From the NCBI GenBank assembly GCA_964504335.1, contig CAZDET010000010.1, positions 42,306 through 106,305 on the forward strand: a DNA stretch of 64,000 nucleotides, written 5' to 3'. This document shows, one piece after another, positions 1 to 8,812 of the stretch (positions are counted from its first letter, which is position 1; the number at the start of each line of letters is the position of its first letter). Below the pieces are notes generated by a model. It ran no database searches and had not been told where the DNA came from. It saw nothing but the letters and a program-made list of their open reading frames with translations. Source of the DNA: CAZDET01 sp964504335 (GTDB taxonomy: Bacteria > Bacteroidota > Bacteroidia > Chitinophagales > Saprospiraceae). The translations under genes and the position numbers were made by a program.

Positions 1-2426
1 GCATATTGATCGAGCGACTCAAAATGCCCACGGGGCCGGCTATTGTAAATGATCAGCTGAATCGTATCCGGATGGATCCCTTCGAATCGCTGGAAAAATG
101 CGGCTAAATCGGCGTACCGGTCTTCTTGCAGGTCGAAGAATTCCGGGATCATCGGAATAGAGGGAGGGCACTGCAGCTCCGCTAGCGTCGAATCGGCAGG
201 AACGGATAAGCGGCGACGTCGCCAGTCTGCAAACCGCTCGTCGGCGTAGACGGCCTGCACGAATTCTCCCCAGATCGGCAATGCCGTCGAAGAAGACTGC
301 CCCCGGTACAGGGTCCGGAAATGAACGCTCGGCTGCTCGGCCCCCACCCACACGCCCACGGTTAGTTTTGGGGTATAGCCCATAAACCAACCGTCGGTTT
401 GATCTTGGGTGGTTCCCGTTTTTCCGGCTACATCCGTTGGAATGCGAAAGCGGCTGCGCAACCGCGATCCCGTGCCGCCATTCACTACATTCTTAAGCAT
501 GTAATTCATGGATTGGGCGGTGAAGCGGTCGAGCACCCTTGGAAAATCTGCCGGGTCGGGCCGATCCTGTTGATAAACCACGGTGCCGTCGGCAGTTTCG
601 ATTCGGTCGAGGTAGTGAAGGCGACTTGGTCGACGCCCCCCATTGGGGAATGTACTATATACGGTGACCATCTCCAACAGACTGGCCTCCACGGCTCCCA
701 GCGCGGTACTCGGCACCAATGGGATGTCGTCTTCGATCCCCATGCGAGACGCAAGTGCCCTGACATTTGGGAGCCCGGCCTGCAGGCCGACTTTCACGGC
801 GATGGTGTTGATAGACTTGGAAAGAGCGCCATCCATAGAGTAGGCACCCCCGTACTCCCCATCGCTGTTGCTCGGGCTGTAGCTGGCAAATTGCTCGTAG
901 ACCAGCCGTTCATTGAGATGGTATTCACAGGGAGACATCCCCTGCTCGATAGCCGTAGCGTACACGAGGGGCTTCATGGTAGAGCCAATTTGCCGGGAAG
1001 CTTTCACGTGGTCGTACTGCACAAATCGGTGGTCGATGCCTCCCACCCAGGCCCGGATCAGCCCTGTCTCCGGCTCTATGGCCAGCAAGCCAGTCTGCAG
1101 AAGGGTGGTGTAAAAAGCAATCGAATCGAGCGGGCTCAGCAGAGTGTCGAGCGCACCCGACTGCCAGTCGAAAATCGTCATGCGCACTGGCTGAGATAGG
1201 GTCTCGCGGATCGCCGTATCGTCCAGACCTCTATCAGACAGTTGGTGATAACGGGACGAGGAGCGAATAGCTTCGTCAAGGGCTTTCTGCCAGGGGAGGG
1301 ATTTGCGCTTGGCCCAGTCCGTGTAAAACTGCTGCTGAATCTCGGGCATGCGCTTGCGCACGGCGCGCTCGGCGTGGGATTGCATGCGCGAATCGATGGT
1401 GGTGTAGAGTCGTAGCCCGTCGGTGTAGAGGTTGTAGATCGCACCGTCCGGTTTGCGCAGTTCTTTCAGAATTTCATCAACTTCCTGGCGAATATGCTCC
1501 CGGAAGTACGTGGCCAGGCCCTCGTTGTGGCTCTCGGCCTGAAAATCCAGTACGAGGGGCAATTTCATTAAACTATCACCGGCTGCCGCTTCCAAATGGC
1601 CGTTGCGAACCATCTGGGACAGTACTACGTTGCGGCGCTGCAGCGATCGCTCCGGATTCTTGCGGGGGTTGTAAGTAGTAACGGCTTTGAGCATTCCAAT
1701 CAGTACGGCGGCTTCTTCTACCTGCAACTGGCTAGGAGCCTTATTGAAATAGCGGCGCGCGGCGATCTTGATTCCGAACGAATTATCACCGAACGGCACG
1801 GTATTGAGATACATGCCCAGAAGCTCGTCCTTGGTGTAGAGGTTTTCCAATCGCCGGGCAGTCATCATCTCCCGGAGCTTGTTGATCGGCATTTCCAGAA
1901 AGGGATAGGTGCGGCGACCGTAAATATTTTTGGCCAACTGCTGGCTCAGCGTACTTCCACCGCCCGCCGTTTCATCGCCGAGCAGGATCGATTTGACAAT
2001 CACGCGCATGAAGGCCCGCAAGTCGATACCGCGATGCTCGAAAAAGCGGGCATCCTCCGTGGCAACCAATGCGTCGATTACGTATGGAGCGACTTCCTCC
2101 ACTTCCGCGTCCACCCGATTTTCGATGTAGTAGCGTCCGAGTACGACCCCATCCTCAGAAATCAATTCCGACGCCTGCAGGTTCCGAATATTGCGCAACT
2201 CTTCGTACGTAGGAAGCGGACCAAACGTCCCCTGCCAGACCAACAGCACGAAAAGCCCGAGACTAAAAACTGCCAGAACAATCGGAACTCCCAGCCCGTA
2301 GAGGGCCAATCGCCATCCCGGTTGCCGGCCGATGTAAGCCTTCAACCGGCCGAAGGCGCGCCCCAGCGACTGGCCGATCCGACGTACATAGGCTCCAAAT
2401 TGTTGCCGGTAGGATGGTGTTTTCAT
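1..2426 (-). CDS. Class A penicillin-binding protein 1A (C-terminus cut by window edge)
   Basis: Bifunctional peptidoglycan glycosyltransferase/DD-transpeptidase that polymerises and cross-links murein at the outer face of the inner membrane. Reading the minus strand from the ATG at 2426 gives 808 residues with no stop before the window edge. A short basic cytoplasmic tail is followed by one membrane segment (about 40-66). The GT51 domain shows the ATED motif with Glu124 and the GGSTLSQQLAKN motif near 157-167. The transpeptidase domain shows S482-T-M-K485, S538-I-N and K669-T-G. All catalytic motifs are intact. I checked the frame through 2.4 kb and found no frameshift. A TAnnTTTG element lies upstream on the same strand at 2467-2474. 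Only the extreme C-terminus is missing. PBP1A class is certain; the exact paralogue is not. Confidence 0.95.
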   Translation of the reverse strand, partial: MKTPSYRQQFGAYVRRIGQSLGRAFGRLKAYIGRQPGWRLALYGLGVPIVLAVFSLGLFVLLVWQGTFGPLPTYEELRNIRNLQASELISEDGVVLGRYYIENRVDAEVEEVAPYVIDALVATEDARFFEHRGIDLRAFMRVIVKSILLGDETAGGGSTLSQQLAKNIYGRRTYPFLEMPINKLREMMTARRLENLYTKDELLGMYLNTVPFGDNSFGIKIAARRYFNKAPSQLQVEEAAVLIGMLKAVTTYNPRKNPERSLQRRNVVLSQMVRNGHLEAAAGDSLMKLPLVLDFQAESHNEGLATYFREHIRQEVDEILKELRKPDGAIYNLYTDGLRLYTTIDSRMQSHAERAVRKRMPEIQQQFYTDWAKRKSLPWQKALDEAIRSSSRYHQLSDRGLDDTAIRETLSQPVRMTIFDWQSGALDTLLSPLDSIAFYTTLLQTGLLAIEPETGLIRAWVGGIDHRFVQYDHVKASRQIGSTMKPLVYATAIEQGMSPCEYHLNERLVYEQFASYSPSNSDGEYGGAYSMDGALSKSINTIAVKVGLQAGLPNVRALASRMGIEDDIPLVPSTALGAVEASLLEMVTVYSTFPNGGRRPSRLHYLDRIETADGTVVYQQDRPDPADFPRVLDRFTAQSMNYMLKNVVNGGTGSRLRSRFRIPTDVAGKTGTTQDQTDGWFMGYTPKLTVGVWVGAEQPSVHFRTLYRGQSSSTALPIWGEFVQAVYADERFADWRRRRLSVPADSTLAELQCPPSIPMIPEFFDLQEDRYADLAAFFQRFEGIHPDTIQLIIYNSRPRGHFESLDQY

Positions 2427-2466
2427 ATCTGTTCGGTAAAATAGCTCCCAAGTAACGTTAAAAGCA

Positions 2467-2474
2467 CAAAAGTA
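2467..2474 (-). promoter_or_regulatory. Bacteroidota -7 promoter element for the PBP1A gene
   Basis: On the minus strand these bases read TACTTTTG, a perfect match to the Bacteroidota -7 consensus TAnnTTTG. It lies about 40 bp before the PBP1A start, leaving a short leader. No well-spaced -33 TTG is evident. Confidence 0.5.
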
Positions 2475-2652
2475 GTATGATTAAAACAAATCGAGGGGTT
2501 TAAGACCATACAACACAATTTGTTAACAATTTTTGGATGATAGTCAACGGCCCGCCGGCCGAGTTGAAGACTGTTGCTTTGACCAAAAAGTCACAGAACC
2601 TATTCCGCAAAAACATGTTTAAACACGAAAACAAGCCATTAACCACACTTCT

Positions 2653-3411
2653 ATGAAATACATCGCATTTATTTTTGCGTTTTTGGGGGCCTCCCTGCTC
2701 ATTGGGCAAAGCGCACAAGCCTGGGTACAGAACATTCAGGAAGCTCACCGAACGGCCGACTTTAAAGATAAGTACGCTATTCAATTTGACCTCACACTTT
2801 TCTTCGGCGGGAAAAAACGCCTGGAAGCTACTATCACCGGAACCACCAGCAGCAGTAAGGTAAAAGTAGCCCGAAAGGATGGTGCCGCCCTCCTGTTTGA
2901 TGAGGGCAGCGTCTGGAAGCTCCCCGCGGATGCCGAGTGGCCCAGTGCGCGCTTCGACGCGCTTACCTGGCAATATTTCTTCTTTGCGCCCCACAAATTC
3001 GACGACGATGGCACCAACTGGAAGCGGACTGGAAAGAGCAAACAGAATGGCCTATCGTACAAAACCGGAAAACTCACCTTCGAAACCGGTACGGGCGATG
3101 CTCCGGACGATTGGTACATTGCCTACACCGATGCCAAAACCGATCAGCTCGCTACGCTTGCCTACATCGTTACCTTTGGCGGCCGGGATGCCACAGAGGC
3201 CGAACCACATGCCATTTCTTACTCCGATTACCAGCCCGTCGATGGCGTGCCGATCGCTCACCAGTGGACCTTTAATATGTGGAGCCCGGAATCGGGGCTG
3301 GGCGAGGAGATTGGAAGTGCTACCATTTCCAATGTGCGTTTTTTAGATGCTTCAGCCGCTGATTTTAAATTGGATACCGCCAAAGCAACAAAGGTGCCAC
3401 TAAAAAAATAA
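2653..3411 (+). CDS. Secreted protein of unknown function, DUF6503-like
   Basis: A 252-residue protein with a cleavable signal peptide (hydrophobic residues 4-22, likely cut after AQA at 21-23). The mature part is rich in beta-strand-like segments, with sequences resembling lipoprotein-sorting LolA/DUF6503-type folds (a FGG-x-D-A-T-E-A-E stretch near 175-185, then aromatic strand segments). No catalytic motif is recognised. The ATG at 2653 is chosen because it directly precedes the signal peptide. It is divergent from the PBP gene and is followed by a large inverted repeat at 3421-3507. The family guess is from memory and weak; a secreted protein of unknown role is the safe call. Confidence 0.7.
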   Translation: MKYIAFIFAFLGASLLIGQSAQAWVQNIQEAHRTADFKDKYAIQFDLTLFFGGKKRLEATITGTTSSSKVKVARKDGAALLFDEGSVWKLPADAEWPSARFDALTWQYFFFAPHKFDDDGTNWKRTGKSKQNGLSYKTGKLTFETGTGDAPDDWYIAYTDAKTDQLATLAYIVTFGGRDATEAEPHAISYSDYQPVDGVPIAHQWTFNMWSPESGLGEEIGSATISNVRFLDASAADFKLDTAKATKVPLKK

Positions 3412-3420
3412 TTCCTTCTT

Positions 3421-3507
3421 TGACAATTTTTGTGGTCGACACAAAACCGATGCCCGAAAAGGATTGCAGGTAGAGGATTTGTGTCGATATAACCACGAAA
3501 ATTGTCA
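3421..3507. repeat. Long imperfect inverted repeat (hairpin) in the intergenic region
   Basis: Left arm 3421-3445 pairs with right arm 3478-3507 around a 32-nt loop. TGACAATTTT pairs with AAAATTGTCA, TGTGGT with ACCACG (one wobble), and CGACACAAA with TTTGTGTCG, with a small bulge at 3487-3491. It starts about 10 bp after the preceding stop codon and has no U-tract. The rest of the 3412-3663 gap contains no gene that I can see. Confidence 0.6.
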
Positions 3508-3663
3508 GCGAACCAAATAATTAAGGCCGCGCTCCATTTTTTGAGTGACTTACATGTAGTTGGCCGTCTAATTTGCGTTGTTTAGCCGACGGATGCTCCG
3601 ATAGTTATCGGAATTTTCGTCTGAACGACACGCTTTTATACCAAACCAAACTACTTATTTAAG

Positions 3664-4572
3664 ATGAACAATCGAGGATTAGCCATTCTCTCCGCCGTTT
3701 TAGGCATCCTGCTCATCGCTGCTATTATCTGGGGTTTTAGCCGCAACTCGGAAGCCAACGAACTGGCTATGGAGGGAGAAGCTATCAAAACCGAGAACCA
3801 GGCACTCGTCGAATTAAGAGACCAGCTTCAGGCAGACGTCGACAGCTTGACTAATGCTTACGAAGATCTGGCCTACCAAAACGAGGAATTGTCGGGCTCT
3901 CTGACTACATCGCAAACCGAACTCGAAAGCGCGCGTAGCGCGCTGGCAAACGCCAAGCGTGCGAGTGCCGCCAAAACGAACGATCTACAGGCTCAGATCC
4001 AACAGCTGATCGAAGTCCGGTCCAATCTGGAATCCAGCATTTCCATGCTGCAGGCCGAAAACGACTCTCTGCGTACCCGCACCAGTGTGCTGGAAACCGA
4101 CCTGGTCCGCACCCAGGAAGAACGCCGGGCACTGGAAGATCTCAACACGGCCATGCAGGATGAGGTGAATCGCCTCACCCTGGATAACTTCAAAGCATCG
4201 GCCTTCAACGTCGATCTGAGACAACGAAACGACAAAGTCACGTCTAAATCGAAGCGCGTCCGCACCGTAGATGTGAGCTTCGACTTGACCAACGTACCCG
4301 ACCGCTACCAAGGGGTTCGGCCTCTCTATCTGGTCATTTCCGATGAGCAGGGCAACCCGATTGATTCGGAAGCGGCCACCGAGGCTACGGCCATGATCAA
4401 CGGGCAGAGTGTACCGCTGATGGCCAACCAGGCGAAAGAGGTGAATATTTCCGAATCACAGCGCCTGTCCTTTACCTACGAACTAGCCGATAAGCTCTCT
4501 TCCGGCTACTACCGGGCTGCCGTTTTCACCGACATTGGTATGCTGGGAGCCGCTAATTTCCGCGTCCGATAA
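3664..4572 (+). CDS. Inner-membrane-anchored coiled-coil protein, unknown function
   Basis: A 302-residue protein with one N-terminal membrane segment (about 7-24, no signal-peptidase site obvious). A long heptad-rich coiled coil spans about 30-190, and a C-terminal beta-rich domain spans about 195-302, where residues 205-215 are rich in basic residues and VDVSFDL-type strands follow. It resembles the conserved uncharacterised 'chromosome-partitioning-like' coiled-coil proteins of Saprospiraceae, but no enzymatic motif is present. Topology suggests the coiled coil reaches into the periplasm. It precedes an OmpA lipoprotein that also carries a coiled coil. A strong intrinsic terminator separates the two, so they are probably separate transcripts. 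Confidence 0.75.
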   Translation: MNNRGLAILSAVLGILLIAAIIWGFSRNSEANELAMEGEAIKTENQALVELRDQLQADVDSLTNAYEDLAYQNEELSGSLTTSQTELESARSALANAKRASAAKTNDLQAQIQQLIEVRSNLESSISMLQAENDSLRTRTSVLETDLVRTQEERRALEDLNTAMQDEVNRLTLDNFKASAFNVDLRQRNDKVTSKSKRVRTVDVSFDLTNVPDRYQGVRPLYLVISDEQGNPIDSEAATEATAMINGQSVPLMANQAKEVNISESQRLSFTYELADKLSSGYYRAAVFTDIGMLGAANFRVR

Positions 4573-4599
4573 TTCGGATCGCGCGTAAACGAATTTATG

Positions 4600-4638
4600 G
4601 TGCCGTCCTTGCGATCGTAGGGGCGGCACAATTTTTTT
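4600..4638 (+). terminator. Intrinsic terminator after the coiled-coil gene
   Basis: GTGCCGTCCTT at 4600-4610 pairs with AGGGGCGGCAC at 4619-4629 (two G-U wobbles) around an 8-nt loop and is followed by AA and seven T residues. It is a canonical Rho-independent terminator 28 bp after the stop codon. Confidence 0.85.
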
Positions 4639-4700
4639 ACCGAATCCCCCCCAACCTCTGCTGCTTTCCGTATCATCGGTTGTGCTAAAAGCTATTCGAT

Positions 4701-5561
4701 ATGCATAGACCGTTACTGATTGTGCTGGTCGTTCTTTCAAGTCTGTTCAGCTGTGTGAGCAAGCGGCAATACGACCTGACGGTCGAGTCTGCCCGCACAG
4801 TTATCGATTCCCTCAAGCGCACGAGTGCCGCCCGCATCCAACAACTCGAATACGAACTCACCCGAAATATGGGAGTGAACGATGCCCTGCTGCTCACTCA
4901 GGATCGCTTATTTGATCGGCTCGACACCCTAAAGGCGGAGATCGATCGACTGGAGTCGATGGCCCAGTCGTCTAATCAAAATTTTAGCGGCCAGCTACAA
5001 GAGGCCGCCGCCGAACAAGCGCGCCTGCAGGGCAAGCTGGATGCCATTAAAGGATTGATCAATCAGCGACTTGAAGAAACCCAAACCATTGCCGCCACTA
5101 TCCGCGACAGCTTGTCAGGGCAAAACATCGAGGTCGCCTACCTGGATATCAATGCAAAAGGCGGGCAGGCCATTATCCACCTTAATGAGGAGCTCCTCTT
5201 CAGAGGAACCTCCACGGAACGACTGGAGACGAATGGCCAGCAGGCGCTCCTGACCATCGGGAAAATCGTCCAGCAATTTCCCGTTCAGACGTTACAAGTG
5301 GTAGGCCATACCGACAATACAGTTGCTTCGCGCTCCTACGACAACTGGCAGTACAGTGCCCTGCGCGCCGTTTCGGTGGTTCAGTTCCTCGTTGAAAATG
5401 CCGGCCTGGGCCCCAATCGGGTCGTAGCGGTCGGGAATAGCGAATTTGCCCCCATCCAAAGCAACAGCACTCCCGAAGGAAGAGCCGCCAACCGACGGAT
5501 TACGATTCTGGTGCAGCCCCGGCAGGCGGATTTGATCCGGGATATCGGCAGGATGTTTTAA
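4701..5561 (+). CDS. OmpA-family lipoprotein with N-terminal coiled coil
   Basis: A 286-residue outer-membrane lipoprotein. The lipobox ends LFSC, with the acylated Cys18. Residues 20-125 are heptad-rich, and about 150-286 form an OmpA-like peptidoglycan-binding domain (VVGHTDNT, then N-W-Q-Y-S-A-L-R-A, then EGRAANRRITI). Such proteins anchor the outer membrane non-covalently to the murein. It resembles the second OmpA lipoprotein of this window at 43558 (same C-V-S-K-(R/K)-(Q/K)-Y-D start of the mature chain). The gene ends directly against a word-type inverted repeat and converges with the DUF5723 gene. Confidence 0.9.
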   Translation: MHRPLLIVLVVLSSLFSCVSKRQYDLTVESARTVIDSLKRTSAARIQQLEYELTRNMGVNDALLLTQDRLFDRLDTLKAEIDRLESMAQSSNQNFSGQLQEAAAEQARLQGKLDAIKGLINQRLEETQTIAATIRDSLSGQNIEVAYLDINAKGGQAIIHLNEELLFRGTSTERLETNGQQALLTIGKIVQQFPVQTLQVVGHTDNTVASRSYDNWQYSALRAVSVVQFLVENAGLGPNRVVAVGNSEFAPIQSNSTPEGRAANRRITILVQPRQADLIRDIGRMF

Positions 5562-5579
5562 TTGATGTACCAATAATTC

Positions 5580-5631
5580 AATGTGCTAATATGCCAATGA
5601 ACTCATCTGTACATTGGCAAATCGGCACATT
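5580..5631. repeat. Word-type inverted repeat (family B) between convergent genes, likely bidirectional terminator
   Basis: The 20-nt arm at 5580-5599 and the arm at 5612-5631 are reverse complements at 17 of 20 positions, around a 12-nt loop. Both contain the words AATGTGC and GCCAATG. It lies exactly between the stop codons of two convergent genes and ends inside the stop codon of the DUF5723 gene. A related copy is at 36236-36290. Confidence 0.7.
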
Positions 5632-6961
5632 ATTTTAGCTTTCCAAAAATCAAATTCAGGCCCAACCGAAAATTCGCCTGGTTGCTGTCTTTCACCTGAA
5701 AAGCGGTGATGATATTATCGGTAGCAGCCAGCAGGAGGAGCGGGCCGAGCTTCACTTCCGCGTTGAGCCCAAGGTTATCGAAGCGTTCGTTGCGCAAGGC
5801 GTAGAGACCTCCGACCCGCAGGAGGGGAAAGGGCTGAAAACTCGCGCGGACTGCCGCAGAGGTGCGCAACTCGTCGCGATAGTCTTCCAGAAAAAGAACG
5901 GCCCCGAAGGAAAACAAATCCGTCAGCTGAAAATCCCCTCCGAGAAAGGCCCGGGTGCCGATATTCGACTCGAAGGCAAAGTTGGTTTCGGTCGGGCTGT
6001 AGAGCAATTCCAGGGTATCGATAACAGAGGAGAAGGAAGCCGTATCATCCAGAATCTGTTCGGCAACGTCCAGGCCTTGGTATTCCTGCACACCTTCCAG
6101 GCGGTAGTTAGACACGTCGTTATCCCAGTTGATCGTTCCGCCGATATCGAGTACGCTCGCCTGCAGTTCAAGCGGGCCAAAATCGAGCAATACGCCCACA
6201 TCGAACGCCATCCCCGTATTGGAACTCAGGAATTCGTCGGTCTCGAAGTTTCCGAAATCGAAATCCGCGCTGATGTCCCGAAAGCCGTTGTACTCCAGGG
6301 AGCCGCTGGAATGCACCAGGAAATCGCTGTCGAGGGTTAGCTCGTAAAATTCTTCCGAGGTGTTGAGGGCCAGTTGCGTCCGCTCGGTTACGATGGAGCT
6401 GCCGCCACTCAGAAGTTTGGCCCGCCCACCGACGGTCAGCACCTCCGATAATTGCACAGTCAGCCCCAGCGAGAATTCGTGGTAATTGGCCAGATCGATT
6501 TGGGGGCTGATATTGACGGTTTGCCCGATGAATTGGGCATTGCCGTTCCAAATCAGCTCGGGGAGCTCTCGGGGGTATTGCAAAAAGCCGTTCGTACGTA
6601 GTCGGTGCCCCACGGTCAGGGCAACCGGGCCGAAGGCTACGCCCACACCGATGGTCTCGATGTCGATATTTTGCCGGATGACGTTTTCGGCTTCCAGCCT
6701 GGCGAGGGCATTGTCGATCGTCACGACATTATCGCCTTCGGCATTGGTGCCGAAGAGGTCATTGTAGGTGAAATTTTCGACCAGCGTATTGCTGTAGGTG
6801 CCGGGTAGGCTGATCAGCACCCCCGCTTCCAGGGGGAAGAGGGCCGGGTTGGTTTGATAGCCCTGCCAGGATTGGCGCAGCATGTTGGCCCCGAGGTCGA
6901 TTTGAGCAGAAAGAGAAGTGCCGGCGAACAGGCAAGCGATGAATAATATAGAGCGATACAT
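5630..6961 (-). CDS. DUF5723-family outer-membrane barrel protein
   Basis: A 443-residue protein with an 18-residue signal peptide ending LSAQ, then NPA-type residues (YQTNPALFP near 36-44) and alternating hydrophobic strands typical of the FadL/PorV-like barrels annotated DUF5723 in Bacteroidota. The C-terminus ends in an aromatic/hydrophobic strand (FRLGLNLIFGKLK), as in outer-membrane barrels. It is predicted to sit in the outer membrane; the ligand is unknown. It is downstream of and 18 bp from the gene at 6980-8533, so the two form an operon. Confidence 0.8.
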   Translation of the reverse strand: MYRSILFIACLFAGTSLSAQIDLGANMLRQSWQGYQTNPALFPLEAGVLISLPGTYSNTLVENFTYNDLFGTNAEGDNVVTIDNALARLEAENVIRQNIDIETIGVGVAFGPVALTVGHRLRTNGFLQYPRELPELIWNGNAQFIGQTVNISPQIDLANYHEFSLGLTVQLSEVLTVGGRAKLLSGGSSIVTERTQLALNTSEEFYELTLDSDFLVHSSGSLEYNGFRDISADFDFGNFETDEFLSSNTGMAFDVGVLLDFGPLELQASVLDIGGTINWDNDVSNYRLEGVQEYQGLDVAEQILDDTASFSSVIDTLELLYSPTETNFAFESNIGTRAFLGGDFQLTDLFSFGAVLFLEDYRDELRTSAAVRASFQPFPLLRVGGLYALRNERFDNLGLNAEVKLGPLLLLAATDNIITAFQVKDSNQANFRLGLNLIFGKLK

Positions 6962-6979
6962 GAGGTTAGCAGCTTTTAA

Positions 6980-8533
6980 TTAGAGGTCGGAAACGGAGAT
7001 AATGGCGCCCAGCTTAAAGCGAATCTGCTGATCGGCCCGCAGCTTGACAATCTGTGACCCATCCGAAGTGGTGGAAAAGGCCGCCCGCAAAATCAGCTCC
7101 CGCGCCGGTCGGATACGGTCGTAGCGTTCTTCGCTGTACTCGGCAAACGTGGTGATCGACTCCGTTTGAGTAACGTTTCCTTCGGCATCGACGGAGGCGG
7201 CACCAACGAGTCGTTCCTCACTGCTCAGCAGCGAATCGAGCACCACGCCGGCGGAGTCGATGAAGTAGCCTTGCACATCGGCGCTCAGCGGCACCCCATT
7301 TTCGCTGATGAGCTTGAACTCGGCGGAGGTAACCGATTCATATCCGCTGAAATCGATGGGGAAAGTGTCGCGTGCCTCGAAATTGAAGGCCGAGCCAATC
7401 AGGGGCAGGTCGACTTCCACCTGCACGCGGTAAAAGCTGCTATCGGTGATAAATCCGCGGATGTCAGTATCGTTGTCCGGGTTCGTGAGGGCATCAACGT
7501 CGTAGACTACCGCCGTAGGGCCGGAACTAAGCAGAACGTCAATGTTGGAGTTGGTGCGATCGAATACGAACTGAGTGGTCTTCGTCTGGCCGATTTCGTC
7601 GAGTTCCGGGTAGGGAAAATCGATTCCCTGGCCTACGATCGGGCTTACGAGTGGGGAGGGCTTGCCCGTTACGTCGATCACATTAAACACATTGATGATC
7701 GATCGGGTAGGGACTCCAAAACTGTTTACAAAGTTAAATGTGACGGTCGGGTCGGCAAAGGTGATGCTCCCGTCCAGGTAATTTTCGAAAAAGTCGATTT
7801 CGATCGTATCGATCCCTCCTTCGTAGATTATATTACCGAGATACCCCTCCGCGTAACTGAATTCCAGGTTTTGAATGTTGAGTGCCGCTCCGTTATCATC
7901 GGAGATAACGGAGTTACCATCCGGATCGGTCGCCGAAAATTCGACGTAAATACTGTCGTTTTCGGCCCGGATGATGTAGTCGCTCAGATCGACCGGTGCC
8001 AGGGCATTGGTGCGTAAGGGTGGATCGCCCTGCCCGCTGTAGGCGGGCATCTGAACGTTGATCACCAGCGGCTGCCCATTGCGAGTGACTGTTGGCAGCC
8101 GAATTTCTACGTCGACCGGTACGCGTTCCTGGTTGCGCAAAATGTAGCGCAGGTCACCTGCCTTCAGCACGAGCTGGTCGAGGTCCAATCCATCGGGCGT
8201 GGAAAAGGGAAGGGCCTGGCGGCTGACCGTCAGGGGAATGAGCGGAAAGTTGGCCAGCGTCCGGTTGATTTCTTCGAATACATCGTCGCTGGTACGGGTA
8301 AGGACATCGCCGGTGTACTGCAGCCGCAGCACTCCGTCGGGCCCAACGGAGAGGACGGTTTCTTCTTCGAAATCTTCGAGTAAATCCTCCATGGTGAGGG
8401 CGGAATTGACGAGTGCCAGGGCGTAGTCGGCCTGGTATTCGACTCCCTGCAGATCGTCTAGTTCCTCAAATTGGTTGCAGCCCCAGCAGAATAAGGCTGC
8501 CATCAGCAAAGCAATTCGTGCGTTACTTGTCAT
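6980..8533 (-). CDS. Secreted, probably lipid-anchored protein of unknown function
   Basis: A 517-residue protein with an N-terminal hydrophobic signal and a cysteine at position 20 preceded by FCWG, which is a weak lipobox. The mature region is acidic, beta-rich and without a recognised enzymatic motif. It is first in a two-gene operon with the DUF5723 barrel. The constant pairing and same-strand spacing suggest a surface or periplasmic partner for the barrel. It is divergent from the glucosaminidase gene across 279 bp. I do not recognise the family. Confidence 0.7.
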   Translation of the reverse strand: MTSNARIALLMAALFCWGCNQFEELDDLQGVEYQADYALALVNSALTMEDLLEDFEEETVLSVGPDGVLRLQYTGDVLTRTSDDVFEEINRTLANFPLIPLTVSRQALPFSTPDGLDLDQLVLKAGDLRYILRNQERVPVDVEIRLPTVTRNGQPLVINVQMPAYSGQGDPPLRTNALAPVDLSDYIIRAENDSIYVEFSATDPDGNSVISDDNGAALNIQNLEFSYAEGYLGNIIYEGGIDTIEIDFFENYLDGSITFADPTVTFNFVNSFGVPTRSIINVFNVIDVTGKPSPLVSPIVGQGIDFPYPELDEIGQTKTTQFVFDRTNSNIDVLLSSGPTAVVYDVDALTNPDNDTDIRGFITDSSFYRVQVEVDLPLIGSAFNFEARDTFPIDFSGYESVTSAEFKLISENGVPLSADVQGYFIDSAGVVLDSLLSSEERLVGAASVDAEGNVTQTESITTFAEYSEERYDRIRPARELILRAAFSTTSDGSQIVKLRADQQIRFKLGAIISVSDL

Positions 8534-8706
8534 TATGTATGGCTTAAACGGACGATTCGGTCGTCCGGGGCAAGATTAGAAATCATCAGGAAGCAAGGAT
8601 GCTTCAAAGGGAATAGCCGCGTTGGGTGAATGGGTTGCGCCGAAATAACGCCTCAAGTGGACTGCAAAGTACGTCGATCTGGAGAAACCAATTGTTAGCA
8701 GAACCC

Positions 8707-8714
8707 TAAATTTG
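8707..8714 (+). promoter_or_regulatory. -7 promoter element upstream of the glucosaminidase operon
   Basis: TAAATTTG, a perfect TAnnTTTG match, lies about 100 bp before the ATG at 8813. It is in the 8534-8812 divergent intergenic region, which otherwise contains no gene or strong hairpin that I can see. Confidence 0.45.
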
Positions 8715-8812
8715 GTCTGCGGCCGTTAAAAAATGATAAAGCAACAATCTTATGGATATGGACGACCGTCTTCGCGACGTTACCACCAATCCAGAACCTG
8801 ACTTACGGAACC

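Noticed and set aside
1..2426. Possible frameshift in the PBP1A gene, because shorter ORFs in other frames look long
   Set aside because: Translation from the ATG at 2426 runs through all GT51 and transpeptidase motifs to the window edge in one frame.
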